NCBI RefSeq assembly: GCF_002906155.1
Contig: NZ_MUJK01000005.1
Coordinates: 124,001 to 188,000, forward strand
Origin: Pseudomonas laurylsulfativorans
GTDB lineage: Bacteria; Pseudomonadota; Gammaproteobacteria; Pseudomonadales; Pseudomonadaceae
Direction of reading: 5' to 3'
DNA length: 64,000 nucleotides
Shown: positions 25,581-35,206 of the stretch, in pieces
Numbering within the stretch: the stretch's first letter is position 1
Layout: every line of letters starts with the position of its first letter
Notes under the pieces: model-generated
Database searches by the model: none
The model's input: the letters and a program-made list of their open reading frames with translations, nothing else
What the model was told of the DNA's origin: nothing
Translations under genes and position numbers: made by a program

Positions 25581-27806
25581 TTACCGCACAGCCAGAATCG
25601 GGCTACCCAACCGCTCCAGCAAAGTAGCCTGAGCGCTGCGTGGGTTCTGGTTGCCGGTCGGTGTGTTACGGATGTAACGCCCGTCCGACTGCAGGCTCCA
25701 GCTGTGGGTGTTATCGGTCAGATACAACTCCAGCTCTTTCTTGACCCGCATGATCAGCTTCTTGCCCTCCACCGGGAAGCAAGTCTCGACGCGCTTGTCG
25801 AGGTTGCGTTCCATCCAGTCGGCACTGGACAGGAACATCTGCTCGTCGCCGCCATTGAGGAAGTAGAAGACCCGGGTGTGTTCCAGGAAGCGGCCGATGA
25901 TCGAGCGCACGTGGATGTTGTGGGACACCCCGGCGATGCCCGGTCGCAGGCAGCACATGCCACGCACCACCAGGTCGATGCGCACACCTGACTGGCTGGC
26001 CTTGTACAGCGCGCGGATGATCTTCGGATCGGTCAGCGAGTTGAACTTGGCGATGATGTGCGCCGGCTTGCCGTCGAGGGCGAACTGGGTTTCGCGGGCA
26101 ATCATGTCGAGCATGCCCTTTTTCAGGGTGAACGGCGCGTGCAGCAACTTCTTCATGCGCAGCGTCTTGCCCATGCCGATCAACTGGCTGAACAGTTTGC
26201 CGACGTCTTCGCACAAGGCGTCGTCGGAAGTCAGCAGGCTGTAGTCGGTATACAGGCGGGCGTTACCGGCGTGGTAGTTACCGGTGCCGAGGTGCGCGTA
26301 ACGGACGATTTCACCGGCCTCGCGACGCAGGATCAGCATCATCTTGGCGTGGGTCTTGAAGCCGACCACGCCATAGATCACCACCGCACCGGCCGCTTGC
26401 AGGCGGCTGGCCAATTGCAGGTTGGACTCCTCGTCGAACCGCGCACGCAGCTCAATCACCGCGGTAACTTCCTTACCGTTACGTGCCGCATCCACCAGCG
26501 CATCGACGATTTCCGAGTTGGCGCCGGAGCGATACAGGGTCTGGCGCACCGCCAACACATGCGGGTCCTTGGCGGCCTGGCGCAGCAGGTCGACCACCGG
26601 GGTGAACGATTCGAACGGGTGCAACAGCAGGATGTCCTGCTTGCTGATCACGCTGAAAATGTTCTCGCTGTTCTGCAGCAGTTTCGGGATCTGCGGGGTG
26701 AACGGCAGGTATTGCAGCTCGCGCTGGCTGTCCAGGCCGGTGATGCTGAACAGCCGCGTCAGGTTCACCGGACCGTTGACCTGATACAGCTCGCTCTCGC
26801 TCAGGTTGAACTGCTTGAGCAGGTAGTCGGACAGGTGTTTCGGGCAAGTGTCGGCCACTTCGAGGCGTACTGCGTCACCGTAGCGACGGGAGAACAGTTC
26901 ACCGCGCAGGGCGCGGGCCAGGTCTTCGACGTCTTCAGAGTCCAGTGCCAGGTCGGCGTTTCGGGTCAGGCGGAACTGGTAGCAGCCCTTGACCTTCATG
27001 CCCTGGAACAGGTCATCGGCGTGAGCGTGGATCATCGACGACAGGAATACGTAGTTGTCGCCAGAGCCACCGACCTCTTCCGGAACCTTGATGATGCGCG
27101 GCAGCAAGCGCGGTGCCGGAATGATCGCCAGACCGGAGTCGCGGCCGAAGGCATCGATACCTTCGAGCTCGACGATGAAGTTCAGGCTCTTGTTCACCAG
27201 CAACGGGAACGGGTGAGTCGGGTCGAGGCCGATCGGGGTAATGATCGGTGCGATCTCGTCGCGGAAATAGCGACGGACCCAGGTTTTCAGCTTGGTCGTC
27301 CAATGGCGGCGACGGATGAAACGGACCTGATGTTTCTCCAGTTCCGGTAACAGAATGTCGTTGAGGATCGCGTACTGACGGTCGACGTGACCGTGCACCA
27401 GCTCGCTGATGCGCGCCAACGCCTGATGCGGTTGCAGACCATCGGCGCCCGCCTGTTCACGGGCGAAGGTGATCTGCTTCTTCAGGCCGGCGACGCGAAT
27501 CTCGAAGAACTCGTCCAGGTTGCTGGAGAAGATCAGCAGAAACTTCAGCCGCTCCAGCAATGGATAGGACTCGTCCAGCGCCTGTTCCAGCACGCGGATG
27601 TTGAACTGCAGTTGCGACAGCTCGCGGTGGATGTACAGGCTGCTGTCATCCAGGCCTGGTATGGCAATCGCCGGTGCCGCCACAGCGGCTTCGGCTACCA
27701 CCACTGGCGGAGCAGGCTCCAGCTCCGGCGGGGTCTCGGCGATTTGCTCCACCACGGGTTGAGCGTCTTGTACGGCAACTTCAGTGAGTCCTTCGGTATT
27801 CATCAC
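25581..27806 (-). CDS. ppk: Polyphosphate kinase 1
   Basis: A 741-residue enzyme that makes polyphosphate from ATP. The domains are an N-terminal helical part beginning SLYIHRELSQLQFNIRVLEQ (about residue 55), a head domain, and two phospholipase-D-like catalytic domains with FKTHAKMMLI and RFLEHTRVFYF (the two catalytic-histidine regions). AHLGTGNYHAGNARLYTDYS is the family hallmark. The first ~50 residues are acidic, Pro/Ala/Val-rich and probably disordered. It is convergent with ppx and upstream of no gene on its strand. Confidence 0.96.
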   Translation of the reverse strand: MMNTEGLTEVAVQDAQPVVEQIAETPPELEPAPPVVVAEAAVAAPAIAIPGLDDSSLYIHRELSQLQFNIRVLEQALDESYPLLERLKFLLIFSSNLDEFFEIRVAGLKKQITFAREQAGADGLQPHQALARISELVHGHVDRQYAILNDILLPELEKHQVRFIRRRHWTTKLKTWVRRYFRDEIAPIITPIGLDPTHPFPLLVNKSLNFIVELEGIDAFGRDSGLAIIPAPRLLPRIIKVPEEVGGSGDNYVFLSSMIHAHADDLFQGMKVKGCYQFRLTRNADLALDSEDVEDLARALRGELFSRRYGDAVRLEVADTCPKHLSDYLLKQFNLSESELYQVNGPVNLTRLFSITGLDSQRELQYLPFTPQIPKLLQNSENIFSVISKQDILLLHPFESFTPVVDLLRQAAKDPHVLAVRQTLYRSGANSEIVDALVDAARNGKEVTAVIELRARFDEESNLQLASRLQAAGAVVIYGVVGFKTHAKMMLILRREAGEIVRYAHLGTGNYHAGNARLYTDYSLLTSDDALCEDVGKLFSQLIGMGKTLRMKKLLHAPFTLKKGMLDMIARETQFALDGKPAHIIAKFNSLTDPKIIRALYKASQSGVRIDLVVRGMCCLRPGIAGVSHNIHVRSIIGRFLEHTRVFYFLNGGDEQMFLSSADWMERNLDKRVETCFPVEGKKLIMRVKKELELYLTDNTHSWSLQSDGRYIRNTPTGNQNPRSAQATLLERLGSPILAVR

Positions 27807-27821
27807 ATGTTCCTGGGAGGG

Positions 27822-28835
27822 CTATTTCTGCTCTCGTAACAATTGAGCGGCACGAACGGCAAAGTACGTCAGGATGCCATCAGCGCCTGCACGTTTAAAA
27901 GCGGTCAGGGATTCGAGGATAACCCCTTCACTCAACCAGCCATTCTGGATTGCCGCCATGTGCATGGCGTATTCGCCGCTGACTTGATAGACAAAGGTCG
28001 GCACTTTGAATTCTTCTTTTACCCGACACAGGATGTCCAGGTACGGCATGCCTGGCTTGACCATGACCATGTCTGCACCTTCTGACAAGTCCGCCGCCAC
28101 TTCGTGCAGGGCTTCGTTGCTGTTGGCCGGGTCCATCTGATAGGAGGCCTTGTTGGCCTTGCCCAGGTTCAGCGCCGAACCGACCGCATCGCGGAACGGG
28201 CCGTAATAGGCACTGGCGTACTTGGCCGAGTAGGCCATGATTCGCACGTTGACGTGACCGGCCACTTCGAGGGCTTCGCGGATCGCCTGGATGCGACCGT
28301 CCATCATGTCCGATGGGGCCACGACCTGAGCGCCGGCTTCGGCATGGGACAGGGCTTGCCTGACCAGTGCGTCGACGGTGATGTCGTTCTGCACATAGCC
28401 TTCTTCATCAAGGATGCCGTCCTGACCGTGGGTGGTGAACGGGTCCAGGGCGACGTCGGTGATCACGCCCAGCTCAGGGAATCGCGCACGCAGCGCACGG
28501 GTCGCGCGTTGGGCAATGCCTTGCGGGTTCCACGCTTCGGCGGCGTCCAGGGACTTGAGTTCCGCGGGTGTCACCGGGAACAGCGCCAGCGCCGGTATCC
28601 CCAGTTCGACCCACTTGGCCGCTTCTTCCAGCAACAGGTCGATGGTCAGGCGTTCGACTCCTGGCATCGAAGCTACCGCTTCACGACGGTTTTCACCGTC
28701 CAGCACGAACACCGGCAGGATCAGGTCATCGACGGTCAGGACGTTTTCACGGACCAGGCGACGCGAGAAGTCGTCACGACGGTTGCGGCGCAGGCGGGTT
28801 GCGGGGAACAAACGGTTGGCGGGGGTAAAGCTCAC
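27822..28835 (-). CDS. hemB: Delta-aminolevulinic acid dehydratase (porphobilinogen synthase)
   Basis: A 337-residue enzyme joining two 5-aminolevulinate molecules into porphobilinogen for heme. The Schiff-base lysines lie in YSAKYASAYYGPF and VMVKPGMPYLDIL. The segment DVALDPFTTHGQDGILDEEG carries aspartates in place of the zinc cysteines, which marks the Mg-dependent Pseudomonas type. Its stop lies 15 bases before the ppk start, so the two may be cotranscribed. Confidence 0.96.
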   Translation of the reverse strand: MSFTPANRLFPATRLRRNRRDDFSRRLVRENVLTVDDLILPVFVLDGENRREAVASMPGVERLTIDLLLEEAAKWVELGIPALALFPVTPAELKSLDAAEAWNPQGIAQRATRALRARFPELGVITDVALDPFTTHGQDGILDEEGYVQNDITVDALVRQALSHAEAGAQVVAPSDMMDGRIQAIREALEVAGHVNVRIMAYSAKYASAYYGPFRDAVGSALNLGKANKASYQMDPANSNEALHEVAADLSEGADMVMVKPGMPYLDILCRVKEEFKVPTFVYQVSGEYAMHMAAIQNGWLSEGVILESLTAFKRAGADGILTYFAVRAAQLLREQK

Positions 28836-29042
28836 GGCAGACTCCTGAGCCCGCGCTTACGGGCGAGCGTGACAGTTATAAGCGGCCATTATGACGAACG
28901 TATTACAGTTATGTGCACGCTGCGACAGGTAGCCGCATTCCATTGTCGTTGTAGGAAATGTTCACGTCGAGACACATTTGGACACTTTCCTGAATGTGCC
29001 CGAAGGGTTAGGCTGCGCGTTCATTTCGCCAGCACCCAGACA

Positions 29043-29675
29043 ATGCTCCAACAATTTCTGCATGACTTCGGCTACTTTGCCCTTTTTCTAGGCACGTTCT
29101 TCGAAGGCGAAACCATCCTGGTACTCGCGGGTTTCCTCGCGTTCCGTGGATACATGGACATCAACCTGGTGGTGGTCGTGGCCTTCTTCGGCAGCTACGC
29201 CGGCGACCAACTGTGGTACTTCCTGGGGCGCAAGCACGGCCGCAAGCTGCTGGCGCGCAAGCCGCGCTGGCAAATGATGGGTGACCGGGCGCTGGAACAC
29301 ATTCGCAAGCATCCGGACATCTGGGTGCTGAGCTTCCGCTTCGTCTACGGTTTGCGCACGGTCATGCCGGTGGCTATCGGGCTGTCGGGCTATCCGCCGG
29401 GCCGTTACCTGCTGCTCAACGGGATTGGTGCGGCGATCTGGGCCGCCGCATTGGCGGCGGCCGCGTACCATTTCGGCGCAGTGCTCGAAGGCATGCTCGG
29501 CAGTGTGAAGAAGTACGAACTCTGGGTGCTCGGCGCCCTGCTGGTCCTGGGCCTGGTGCTGTGGCTGCGTCGACGTTTCAAGAACGCCCGCCTGGCCAAA
29601 CAGATCTACGCCGACGAGCAAGCCATGAAGGCCGAACGAACCAAAATCGAAGGTCCTACGACGCCAACCGAGTGA
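29043..29675 (+). CDS. DedA family membrane protein
   Basis: A 210-residue polytopic inner-membrane protein of the DedA/SNARE-associated family, members of which flip undecaprenyl phosphate or phospholipids. Motifs: FFEGETILVLAGFLAFRGYM near the start and RFVYGLRTVMPVAIGLSGYP mid-protein (the conserved R and G residues). The frame stays open upstream for about 900 bases, but homology starts at MLQQFLHDFGYFAL. The 3' end overlaps the convergent hydroxylase gene by 20 bases. Confidence 0.88.
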   Translation: MLQQFLHDFGYFALFLGTFFEGETILVLAGFLAFRGYMDINLVVVVAFFGSYAGDQLWYFLGRKHGRKLLARKPRWQMMGDRALEHIRKHPDIWVLSFRFVYGLRTVMPVAIGLSGYPPGRYLLLNGIGAAIWAAALAAAAYHFGAVLEGMLGSVKKYELWVLGALLVLGLVLWLRRRFKNARLAKQIYADEQAMKAERTKIEGPTTPTE

Positions 29676-30891
29676 TGGGATTTCTACAACAGTAGAGACC
29701 GATGCCGCTCAACAGGCTGTACGTGAGCAGGCCGACCCAGCCCAGCGCGCTGGCCGGCCATAGCCCCACCAGCGGGGCCAGCCATACCAATGGCAGATTC
29801 AATGCCAGCCGCAGCAGCTCCAGCTTCAACGCCCACGGGCGATTTTCCAGGGCCACGCCCAGCACAAACAGACCGAACGCCACTGAGCCCCAGCCCAACA
29901 CCAGGGCGGCGACTGGCAGCTTCGGCTCAAGATTCATCAAGTAACTGCCCAGTGCGATGTAGAAACAGAACTGCAACAGCACGTAGAGCTGCTGGCGTCC
30001 GTCCAGCGGCACCTCGAATTTGCGGAAAAGCCTCAGGTCCGGCTTGTTCATCGGGTATTTGGCGGCCACATCCGCTGGGCGCCAACCGGTGCGCATGAAC
30101 CAGATCCGAAGTTTGTCCCAGGTGCTTTCGGCACGCCGTGCATCTGCCCACAATTGCGCATAGAACTGCACATTCGCCCACACAGGATTCCAGCTCGCCA
30201 ACGGTGTGGTCACGCCGAAGATCACCGGCTCGTTGTCGTCTTCTTCCTGGAACGAGCCGAACAGACGGTCCCAAATAATGAACACACCGCCGTAGTTGCG
30301 ATCCATGTAGAGAGCGTTCTGTGCATGGTGAGCCCGATGATTGGATGGCGTGACAAAGAACCATTCGAACCAGCCAAGCTTGGGAATGTGTCGGGTGTGC
30401 ACCCAGAACTGATACAGCAGGTTCAACGCCGCGACACTGACGAACACCAGCAGCGGCACGCCAGACACAGCCATCGGCAGATAGAAGATCCAGCTCAGGA
30501 GGAATCCGGTACTGGTCTGGCGCAACGCCGTGGACAGGTTGTAGTCCTCGCTCTGGTGATGCACCGAATGCGCGGCCCAGAGGATGTTGCGCTCGTGGCC
30601 CATGCGATGCAGCCAGTAGTAGCAGAAATCGTAGAAGACGAAGGCAAACACCCAGGTCCAGACGCTGTCGGCCGACAACTCGAATAGCGCCAGATGCTTG
30701 AGGGCAAAGCCGTAGGTCAGCAGACCCACACCCTTGGTCAACAGGCCCGTGGTGGTCGACAGCACGCCGGTGCTGATGCTGTTGATCGCGTCCGCCACCC
30801 GGTAGTTGCTCACCCCGCGCCAACGGTCGGCCAACAACTCGATGGCGATCAGGACAAAGAAAAACGGCACCGCATACAGAATGAAGTCCAT
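29656..30891 (-). CDS. Sterol desaturase / fatty acid hydroxylase family protein
   Basis: A 411-residue integral membrane di-iron protein. Histidine clusters HRMGH, HSVHHQSEDYN and HTRH...SNHRAHHAQN are in the order of the fatty-acid hydroxylase superfamily. It has about four hydrophobic helices before and between them, and an extra hydrophobic C-terminal third (VALVLGWGSVAFGLFVLGVA). Bacterial homologues include alkylglycerol monooxygenase-like enzymes; the lipid substrate is unknown. It overlaps dedA tail to tail. Confidence 0.87.
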   Translation of the reverse strand: MDFILYAVPFFFVLIAIELLADRWRGVSNYRVADAINSISTGVLSTTTGLLTKGVGLLTYGFALKHLALFELSADSVWTWVFAFVFYDFCYYWLHRMGHERNILWAAHSVHHQSEDYNLSTALRQTSTGFLLSWIFYLPMAVSGVPLLVFVSVAALNLLYQFWVHTRHIPKLGWFEWFFVTPSNHRAHHAQNALYMDRNYGGVFIIWDRLFGSFQEEDDNEPVIFGVTTPLASWNPVWANVQFYAQLWADARRAESTWDKLRIWFMRTGWRPADVAAKYPMNKPDLRLFRKFEVPLDGRQQLYVLLQFCFYIALGSYLMNLEPKLPVAALVLGWGSVAFGLFVLGVALENRPWALKLELLRLALNLPLVWLAPLVGLWPASALGWVGLLTYSLLSGIGLYCCRNPITRLAS

Positions 30892-31006
30892 GACGCGCCC
30901 TGATCGGAATCTAGAGGACAGATGCTAGGTGTTGCCGTGAATTAACCCTATGGCAACGCGTGCCAAATTAGTGGACATTTAACGCCATGAATCTGGAGAA
31001 AAGCCC

Positions 31007-31675
31007 ATGAGCAAAAAAGTTGCAGTGATCCTTTCCGGTTGTGGCGTGTACGACGGCGCCGAGCTCCACGAGAGCGTCATCACCCTGCTGCGCCTGGACC
31101 AGCGCGGAGCCCAGGTACAGTGTTTCGCACCGAACATCGCGCAGTTGCATGTGATCAATCACCTGACCGGCGAAGAAATGCCCGAATCGCGCAACGTGCT
31201 GGTGGAGTCGGCGCGGATTGCCCGGGGCAACATCAAGGATATCCGTGACGCAAACGTCGATGAGTTCGATGCGCTGATCGTGCCCGGCGGCTTCGGCTCG
31301 GCCAAGAACCTGTCCAACTTCGCCATCGAAGGCGCCGGCTGCACCGTTCAACCGGATGTCCTGGCACTGACCGAAGCCTTTGCCGAGGCCGGCAAACCGG
31401 TAGGGTTGATGTGCATTTCACCGGCTCTGGCGGCGAAGATCTATGGTCCCGGCGTCACCTGCACCATCGGCAATGACACTGACACCGCTGCCGCGATGAA
31501 CAAGATGGGCGCGACCCATACCGATTGCGCGGTCAGTGACATCGTCGAAGACAAGGCGCGCAAACTGGTGAGCACCCCGGCTTACATGCTGGCTCAATCG
31601 ATCAGTGAAGCGGCATCCGGGATCAACAAGCTGGTCGACCGGGTACTGGAGCTGACCCACGAAAACGATGCCTGA
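31007..31675 (+). CDS. elbB: Glyoxalase ElbB (DJ-1/PfpI superfamily)
   Basis: A 222-residue protein of the ElbB subgroup of the DJ-1/PfpI fold. SGCGVYDGAELHESV at the N-terminus and the nucleophile-elbow cysteine in VGLMCISPALAAKI (Cys about 137) are typical, with VPGGFGSAKNLSNFA between them. E. coli ElbB has glyoxalase III activity and was linked early to isoprenoid synthesis. Stand-alone gene with a GGAGAAAAGCCC ribosome region. Confidence 0.92.
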   Translation: MSKKVAVILSGCGVYDGAELHESVITLLRLDQRGAQVQCFAPNIAQLHVINHLTGEEMPESRNVLVESARIARGNIKDIRDANVDEFDALIVPGGFGSAKNLSNFAIEGAGCTVQPDVLALTEAFAEAGKPVGLMCISPALAAKIYGPGVTCTIGNDTDTAAAMNKMGATHTDCAVSDIVEDKARKLVSTPAYMLAQSISEAASGINKLVDRVLELTHENDA

Positions 31676-31688
31676 CACGGTTCAAAAA

Positions 31689-31778
31689 TGTGGGAGCGAG
31701 CTTACTCGCGATAGGGCCCGGACATTCAACATCAATGTTGATAGATCCACCGCCATCGCGAGCAAGCTCGCTCCCACA
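31689..31778. repeat. REPIN
   Basis: TGTGGGAGCGAGCTTACTCG and its inverse CGAGCAAGCTCGCTCCCACA flank about 45 bases, between convergent elbB and the YaiI gene. Confidence 0.9.
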
Positions 31779-31794
31779 GGGTTCGTCACTGGTC

Positions 31795-32250
31795 TTAAGA
31801 ATTGCGGGCCAGCCGTGTGAGTATCCGATCCAGCGCATTGGCAAACGCCTGCTTCTCACGGTCGCCAAACGGCGCTGGCCCTCCGCCCATTTGCCCCTGC
31901 TCGCGCAGATCGGTGAACAGGTTGCGCACCGCCAGCCGCTCCCCCATGTTCTGCGCATCAAACTCCTTGCCCCGCGGATCGAGCGCAGCCACACCCTTCT
32001 TCACCAGACGGTCGGCCAACGGCACATCGCTGCAGATCACCAGCTCACCGGGCACCGCGTGTTCCACCAGGTAATCATCGGCCGCATCCGGACCGCTCGG
32101 CACTACGATCAGCTTGACCAGCGCCAAACCTGGCTTGATCTGCGGCTGCCCGGCCACCAGCACCACTTCGAACTGGCGCTTGAGGGCGAACTTCACCACC
32201 AGTTCCTTGGCCGGCCGGGGGCAGGCATCGGCGTCGATCCACACACGCAT
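31795..32250 (-). CDS. YaiI/YqxD family protein (DUF188)
   Basis: A 151-residue protein with the DUF188 hallmarks MRVWIDADACPRPAKELVVK at the N-terminus, the mid segment DDYLVEHAVPGELVICSDVP and LDPRGKEFDAQNMGERLAVR. The DADACP and SDVPLA acidic positions resemble the PIN-like nuclease fold, so an RNase activity is conceivable. Function is not established. Confidence 0.88.
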   Translation of the reverse strand: MRVWIDADACPRPAKELVVKFALKRQFEVVLVAGQPQIKPGLALVKLIVVPSGPDAADDYLVEHAVPGELVICSDVPLADRLVKKGVAALDPRGKEFDAQNMGERLAVRNLFTDLREQGQMGGGPAPFGDREKQAFANALDRILTRLARNS

Positions 32251-32271
32251 GATTTTTCCTCAATTGAAAAG

Positions 32272-32338
32272 CATCGCGGGCAAGCCACGCTCCCACAGGA
32301 TACACATCGTCCATGTGGGAGCGGGCTTGCCCGCGAAT
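32272..32338. repeat. REPIN, short form
   Basis: CATCGCGGGCAAGCCACGCT and the inverse AGCGGGCTTGCCCGCGA, with only about 25 bases between the REPs. It lies between the FTR1 gene and the YaiI gene. Confidence 0.8.
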
Positions 32339-32358
32339 ATGAGCGAAGCGAATGCTGT

Positions 32359-34257
32359 TTAAGAAACCTGCACCCGCCGACTCTCAGCCATCCGACTACG
32401 CCCATAAAGCACGACAATCGCAAGGATCGCCACAGCCTGGGCACCCAGCGAATACGCATCGGCGTGGATCCCCAGCCAGTCAAATTCAAAGAACGGCACA
32501 GGCCGCGTGCCGAAGATCCCGGCTTCCTGCAGCGCTTTCACTCCATGTCCGGCAAACACCACCGACAAGGCGCACAAAAGACCAGCGTTGATGCTGAAGA
32601 ACAGCGCCAACGGCAGCTTTGCCGAACCACGCAAAATCACCCAGGCCAGGCCGATCAGCAGCACCACAGCGGTCGCACCACCGGCCAGCACCGCGTTATG
32701 CCCAGCGGGCCCCGCCTGCAGCCACAGGGTTTCGTAGAACAGAATCACTTCGAACAGTTCGCGATACACCGAGAAAAACGCCAGGGTCGCGAAGCCGAAA
32801 CGCCCGCCGCCGCCCACCAGGCTGGCCTTGATGTAATCCTGCCAGGCCGCCGCGTGACGACGATCATGCATCCACACGCCCAGCCACAACACCATGACGC
32901 TGGCAAACAACGCTGTCGCGCCTTCCAGTAATTCTCGCTGCGAACCGCTGACATCGATCACATAGGCTGCCAGCGCCCAGGTACCCAGCCCCGCCAGAAA
33001 TGCCAGGCCCCAACCGACATTGACGCTGCGCACCGCCGCCTGTTGACCCGTGTTACGCAGGAAAGCCAGGATCGCTGCCAGCACCAGAATCGCTTCCAGA
33101 CCTTCGCGCAGCAGAATCAGCAAGCCGGAAATGTAACTCAGCGACCAGCTCAAACCGTCGTTGCCCAGCAGGTCGGCCGATGCCTTCAACTTGGCCTTGG
33201 CCGCGTCCAGACGCTGTTCGACGTCTGTCACCGACAGGCCATCCTGCAACGACTGACGGTAGGCCATCAGGGATTTTTCAGTATCTTTACGGACGTTGGC
33301 GTCAATGTTGTCCAGCGAGCTTTCGACCAGCTCGAAGCCTTCCAGATACGCCGCTACCGATAAGTCATAAGCCTGATCATGCTCGCCGGCACGATACGCC
33401 GCGACGCTCTTGTCCAGCGTGGCTGCGGTGTAGTCGAGCAATTGTGCCGGGCCACGCTTGGCCTGCGGTGGTTGCGCTCGCTGGGCACGAAACGTCGCGG
33501 CGGCTTGCGGACCTTCTACAGCCTGTACTTCGGCCGGGGTCTGACGGGCCAGGTCGGCAATGTTGTAGGTTTTCTCGGCACGGGCTGTCGCCGGGTCGAC
33601 ACTGAGGCTGGCGATGTAGGTGGCCAGGTCCCAACGCTGGCGATCATCCAGTTGGTCGGCAAAGGCCGGCATGTCAGTCCCTTCAATGCCCTGGCCCAAG
33701 GTGCTGTAGAGCGCGTAGAGGCTCAGTCGATCCAGCCGCGTGGTATCGCGCAGGTTGGACGGTGGTGGCGTCATGCCGACACCCGCCGGGCCGTCTCCGG
33801 CCCCCGTGTCGCCATGGCACACTGAGCAATGCTGAGCGTACAGCGGCGCCCCACGCGACGGGTCTGGGGTAATGACCGGGGCCTGGCTGACTTCATAGGC
33901 CACGGCCAGCTTCGCACCCAGTTGCCGGGCCTGGCGAGTGACGTCGGCACCGTCCTGACGGGCGCTGATTGAATTTTCCAGCGTGACCAGGCTTTGCTCC
34001 AGCGCCGCTTTTTCCGGCTTGGCCGGCAGGCCCGCCATCAAACTTCCCAGCGTCTTGACCGACTCTTGCTGCGCGCGAAATCCGGCCTGATCCATGATGC
34101 TGCCCGCCTGCACCGTGTCCGGGTAGTCCACGCCGATGTAATCGAGCAAGTGCAGCGCCTGCGGCGCACCTTCGACGGGTGCGGCCAGTGACTGAAAGCT
34201 GCACACCGCGAACAGCGGCAGCACCAGCCAGGCCAGAAAACGGGAGGGGGCAGTCAT
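32359..34257 (-). CDS. Cytochrome c / FTR1 fusion iron permease
   Basis: A 632-residue fusion. Signal peptide (residues 1-26), then a helical periplasmic part and a cytochrome c domain with heme motif CSVCH at residues 144-148 and the axial-Met candidate GTDMPAFADQ near 193. A second helical periplasmic region follows, then a C-terminal FTR1 permease with REGLE (384-388), RELLE (441-445) and RELFE (499-503), the REXXE iron-ligand motifs, in about seven helices. It probably couples ferrous oxidation or electron removal to Fe(III) uptake. No EfeO or EfeB gene is adjacent. Confidence 0.88.
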   Translation of the reverse strand: MTAPSRFLAWLVLPLFAVCSFQSLAAPVEGAPQALHLLDYIGVDYPDTVQAGSIMDQAGFRAQQESVKTLGSLMAGLPAKPEKAALEQSLVTLENSISARQDGADVTRQARQLGAKLAVAYEVSQAPVITPDPSRGAPLYAQHCSVCHGDTGAGDGPAGVGMTPPPSNLRDTTRLDRLSLYALYSTLGQGIEGTDMPAFADQLDDRQRWDLATYIASLSVDPATARAEKTYNIADLARQTPAEVQAVEGPQAAATFRAQRAQPPQAKRGPAQLLDYTAATLDKSVAAYRAGEHDQAYDLSVAAYLEGFELVESSLDNIDANVRKDTEKSLMAYRQSLQDGLSVTDVEQRLDAAKAKLKASADLLGNDGLSWSLSYISGLLILLREGLEAILVLAAILAFLRNTGQQAAVRSVNVGWGLAFLAGLGTWALAAYVIDVSGSQRELLEGATALFASVMVLWLGVWMHDRRHAAAWQDYIKASLVGGGGRFGFATLAFFSVYRELFEVILFYETLWLQAGPAGHNAVLAGGATAVVLLIGLAWVILRGSAKLPLALFFSINAGLLCALSVVFAGHGVKALQEAGIFGTRPVPFFEFDWLGIHADAYSLGAQAVAILAIVVLYGRSRMAESRRVQVS

Positions 34258-34276
34258 GAATGAATCTCAATTTGAA
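34258..34276 (-). promoter_or_regulatory. Possible Fur site at the FTR1 start codon
   Basis: AAATTGAGATTCATTC directly before the ATG shares TGAGATTCATTC with pseudomonad Fur boxes at 11 of 12 positions, but the other half is poor. Consistent with iron control of this permease; weak evidence. Confidence 0.3.
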
Positions 34277-34374
34277 AAACGAAGTTACATATTGTTAACG
34301 CCCAACCGGTTTCGCTCAAGCTTTGTTGGGGCTTCCTGCGAAATTGCAGGCTTTCCAACGTACTGATACACCGA

Positions 34375-34404
34375 CAAAAAAGGCGACCGCTTGGGTCGCC
34401 TTTT
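34375..34404 (-). terminator. Intrinsic terminator after the LysE-family gene
   Basis: AAGGCGACC/GGTCGCCTT stem with a 6-base loop and a six-T tail on the minus strand, 16 bases after the stop codon. Confidence 0.85.
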
Positions 34405-34419
34405 CGGATTTCTGCCGAT

Positions 34420-35052
34420 TCAGACTGCGGCTCTGCGCAGCGTTGCCATAAACGCCGCCGCCCCAATGAACAGCCCGGCAAAGGTCCGGTTCATGCGTTT
34501 TTGCTGTTTCGGTGTGCGCAGCAGACGCAGCACTTTGGACGCCAGACCGGTGTAGCCGGCCATGACGATCAGGTCGACGCAAATCATGGTCACGCCGATC
34601 ACCAGATACTGAATCAGCAGCGGTGCATGGGGATCGATGAACTGCGGCAACACCGCCAGCATGAACACCAGCGCCTTGGGGTTGCTGATGTTCACCAGGA
34701 AACCACGGAATACCAGGGCCATCGGCTTGCCGATCTGGCGCACCGCCGCGTCATCGCTCATATCGCTGGGCAACGCACGCCATTGCTTGATCGCGAGGTA
34801 AACCAGATACGCCACGCCAAACCATTTGATTGCGTAAAAGGCCGTGGCCGAAGCCGTGAGAATGGCGCCAACACCGGCACCGACAATGGCGATCTGCACA
34901 GCCAGGCCCAGTTGCAGGCCAAGGGCGTTCCAGTAGCCGCGCCAGAAGCCGTATTGCAGGCCGCTGGACATAGACGCAATGGCGCCGGCACCGGGGGACA
35001 GACTGATCACCCAGCAGGCGGCAAAAAACGCCAGCCATGTTTGAAGCTCCAT
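34420..35052 (-). CDS. LysE/RhtB family amino-acid exporter
   Basis: A 210-residue inner-membrane exporter with about six helices. The family motif SPGAGAIASMSSGLQYGFWR near residue 20 and the segment RGFLVNISNPKALVFMLAVL near residue 115 identify the LysE/RhtB group, which exports lysine, homoserine, threonine or similar. It is monocistronic with its own terminator. Confidence 0.9.
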   Translation of the reverse strand: MELQTWLAFFAACWVISLSPGAGAIASMSSGLQYGFWRGYWNALGLQLGLAVQIAIVGAGVGAILTASATAFYAIKWFGVAYLVYLAIKQWRALPSDMSDDAAVRQIGKPMALVFRGFLVNISNPKALVFMLAVLPQFIDPHAPLLIQYLVIGVTMICVDLIVMAGYTGLASKVLRLLRTPKQQKRMNRTFAGLFIGAAAFMATLRRAAV

Positions 35053-35206
35053 TACACACCTCGACTCAGACTCGTGACAGACGTCTAAGCTAATGCGGCT
35101 TTGGATGGATGACTACCGATTTTTTGCAGGATGTGTCGACAGCCGACCAGCGTTTGCGGCTTGAGGGCCTCTTCGCGAGAAAGCGGTGTATCAGGCAACA
35201 GCAGGC

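Noticed and set aside
28104..29042. Long N-terminal extension of the DedA gene
   Set aside because: The frame stays open through the antisense of hemB; DedA homology begins at 29043.
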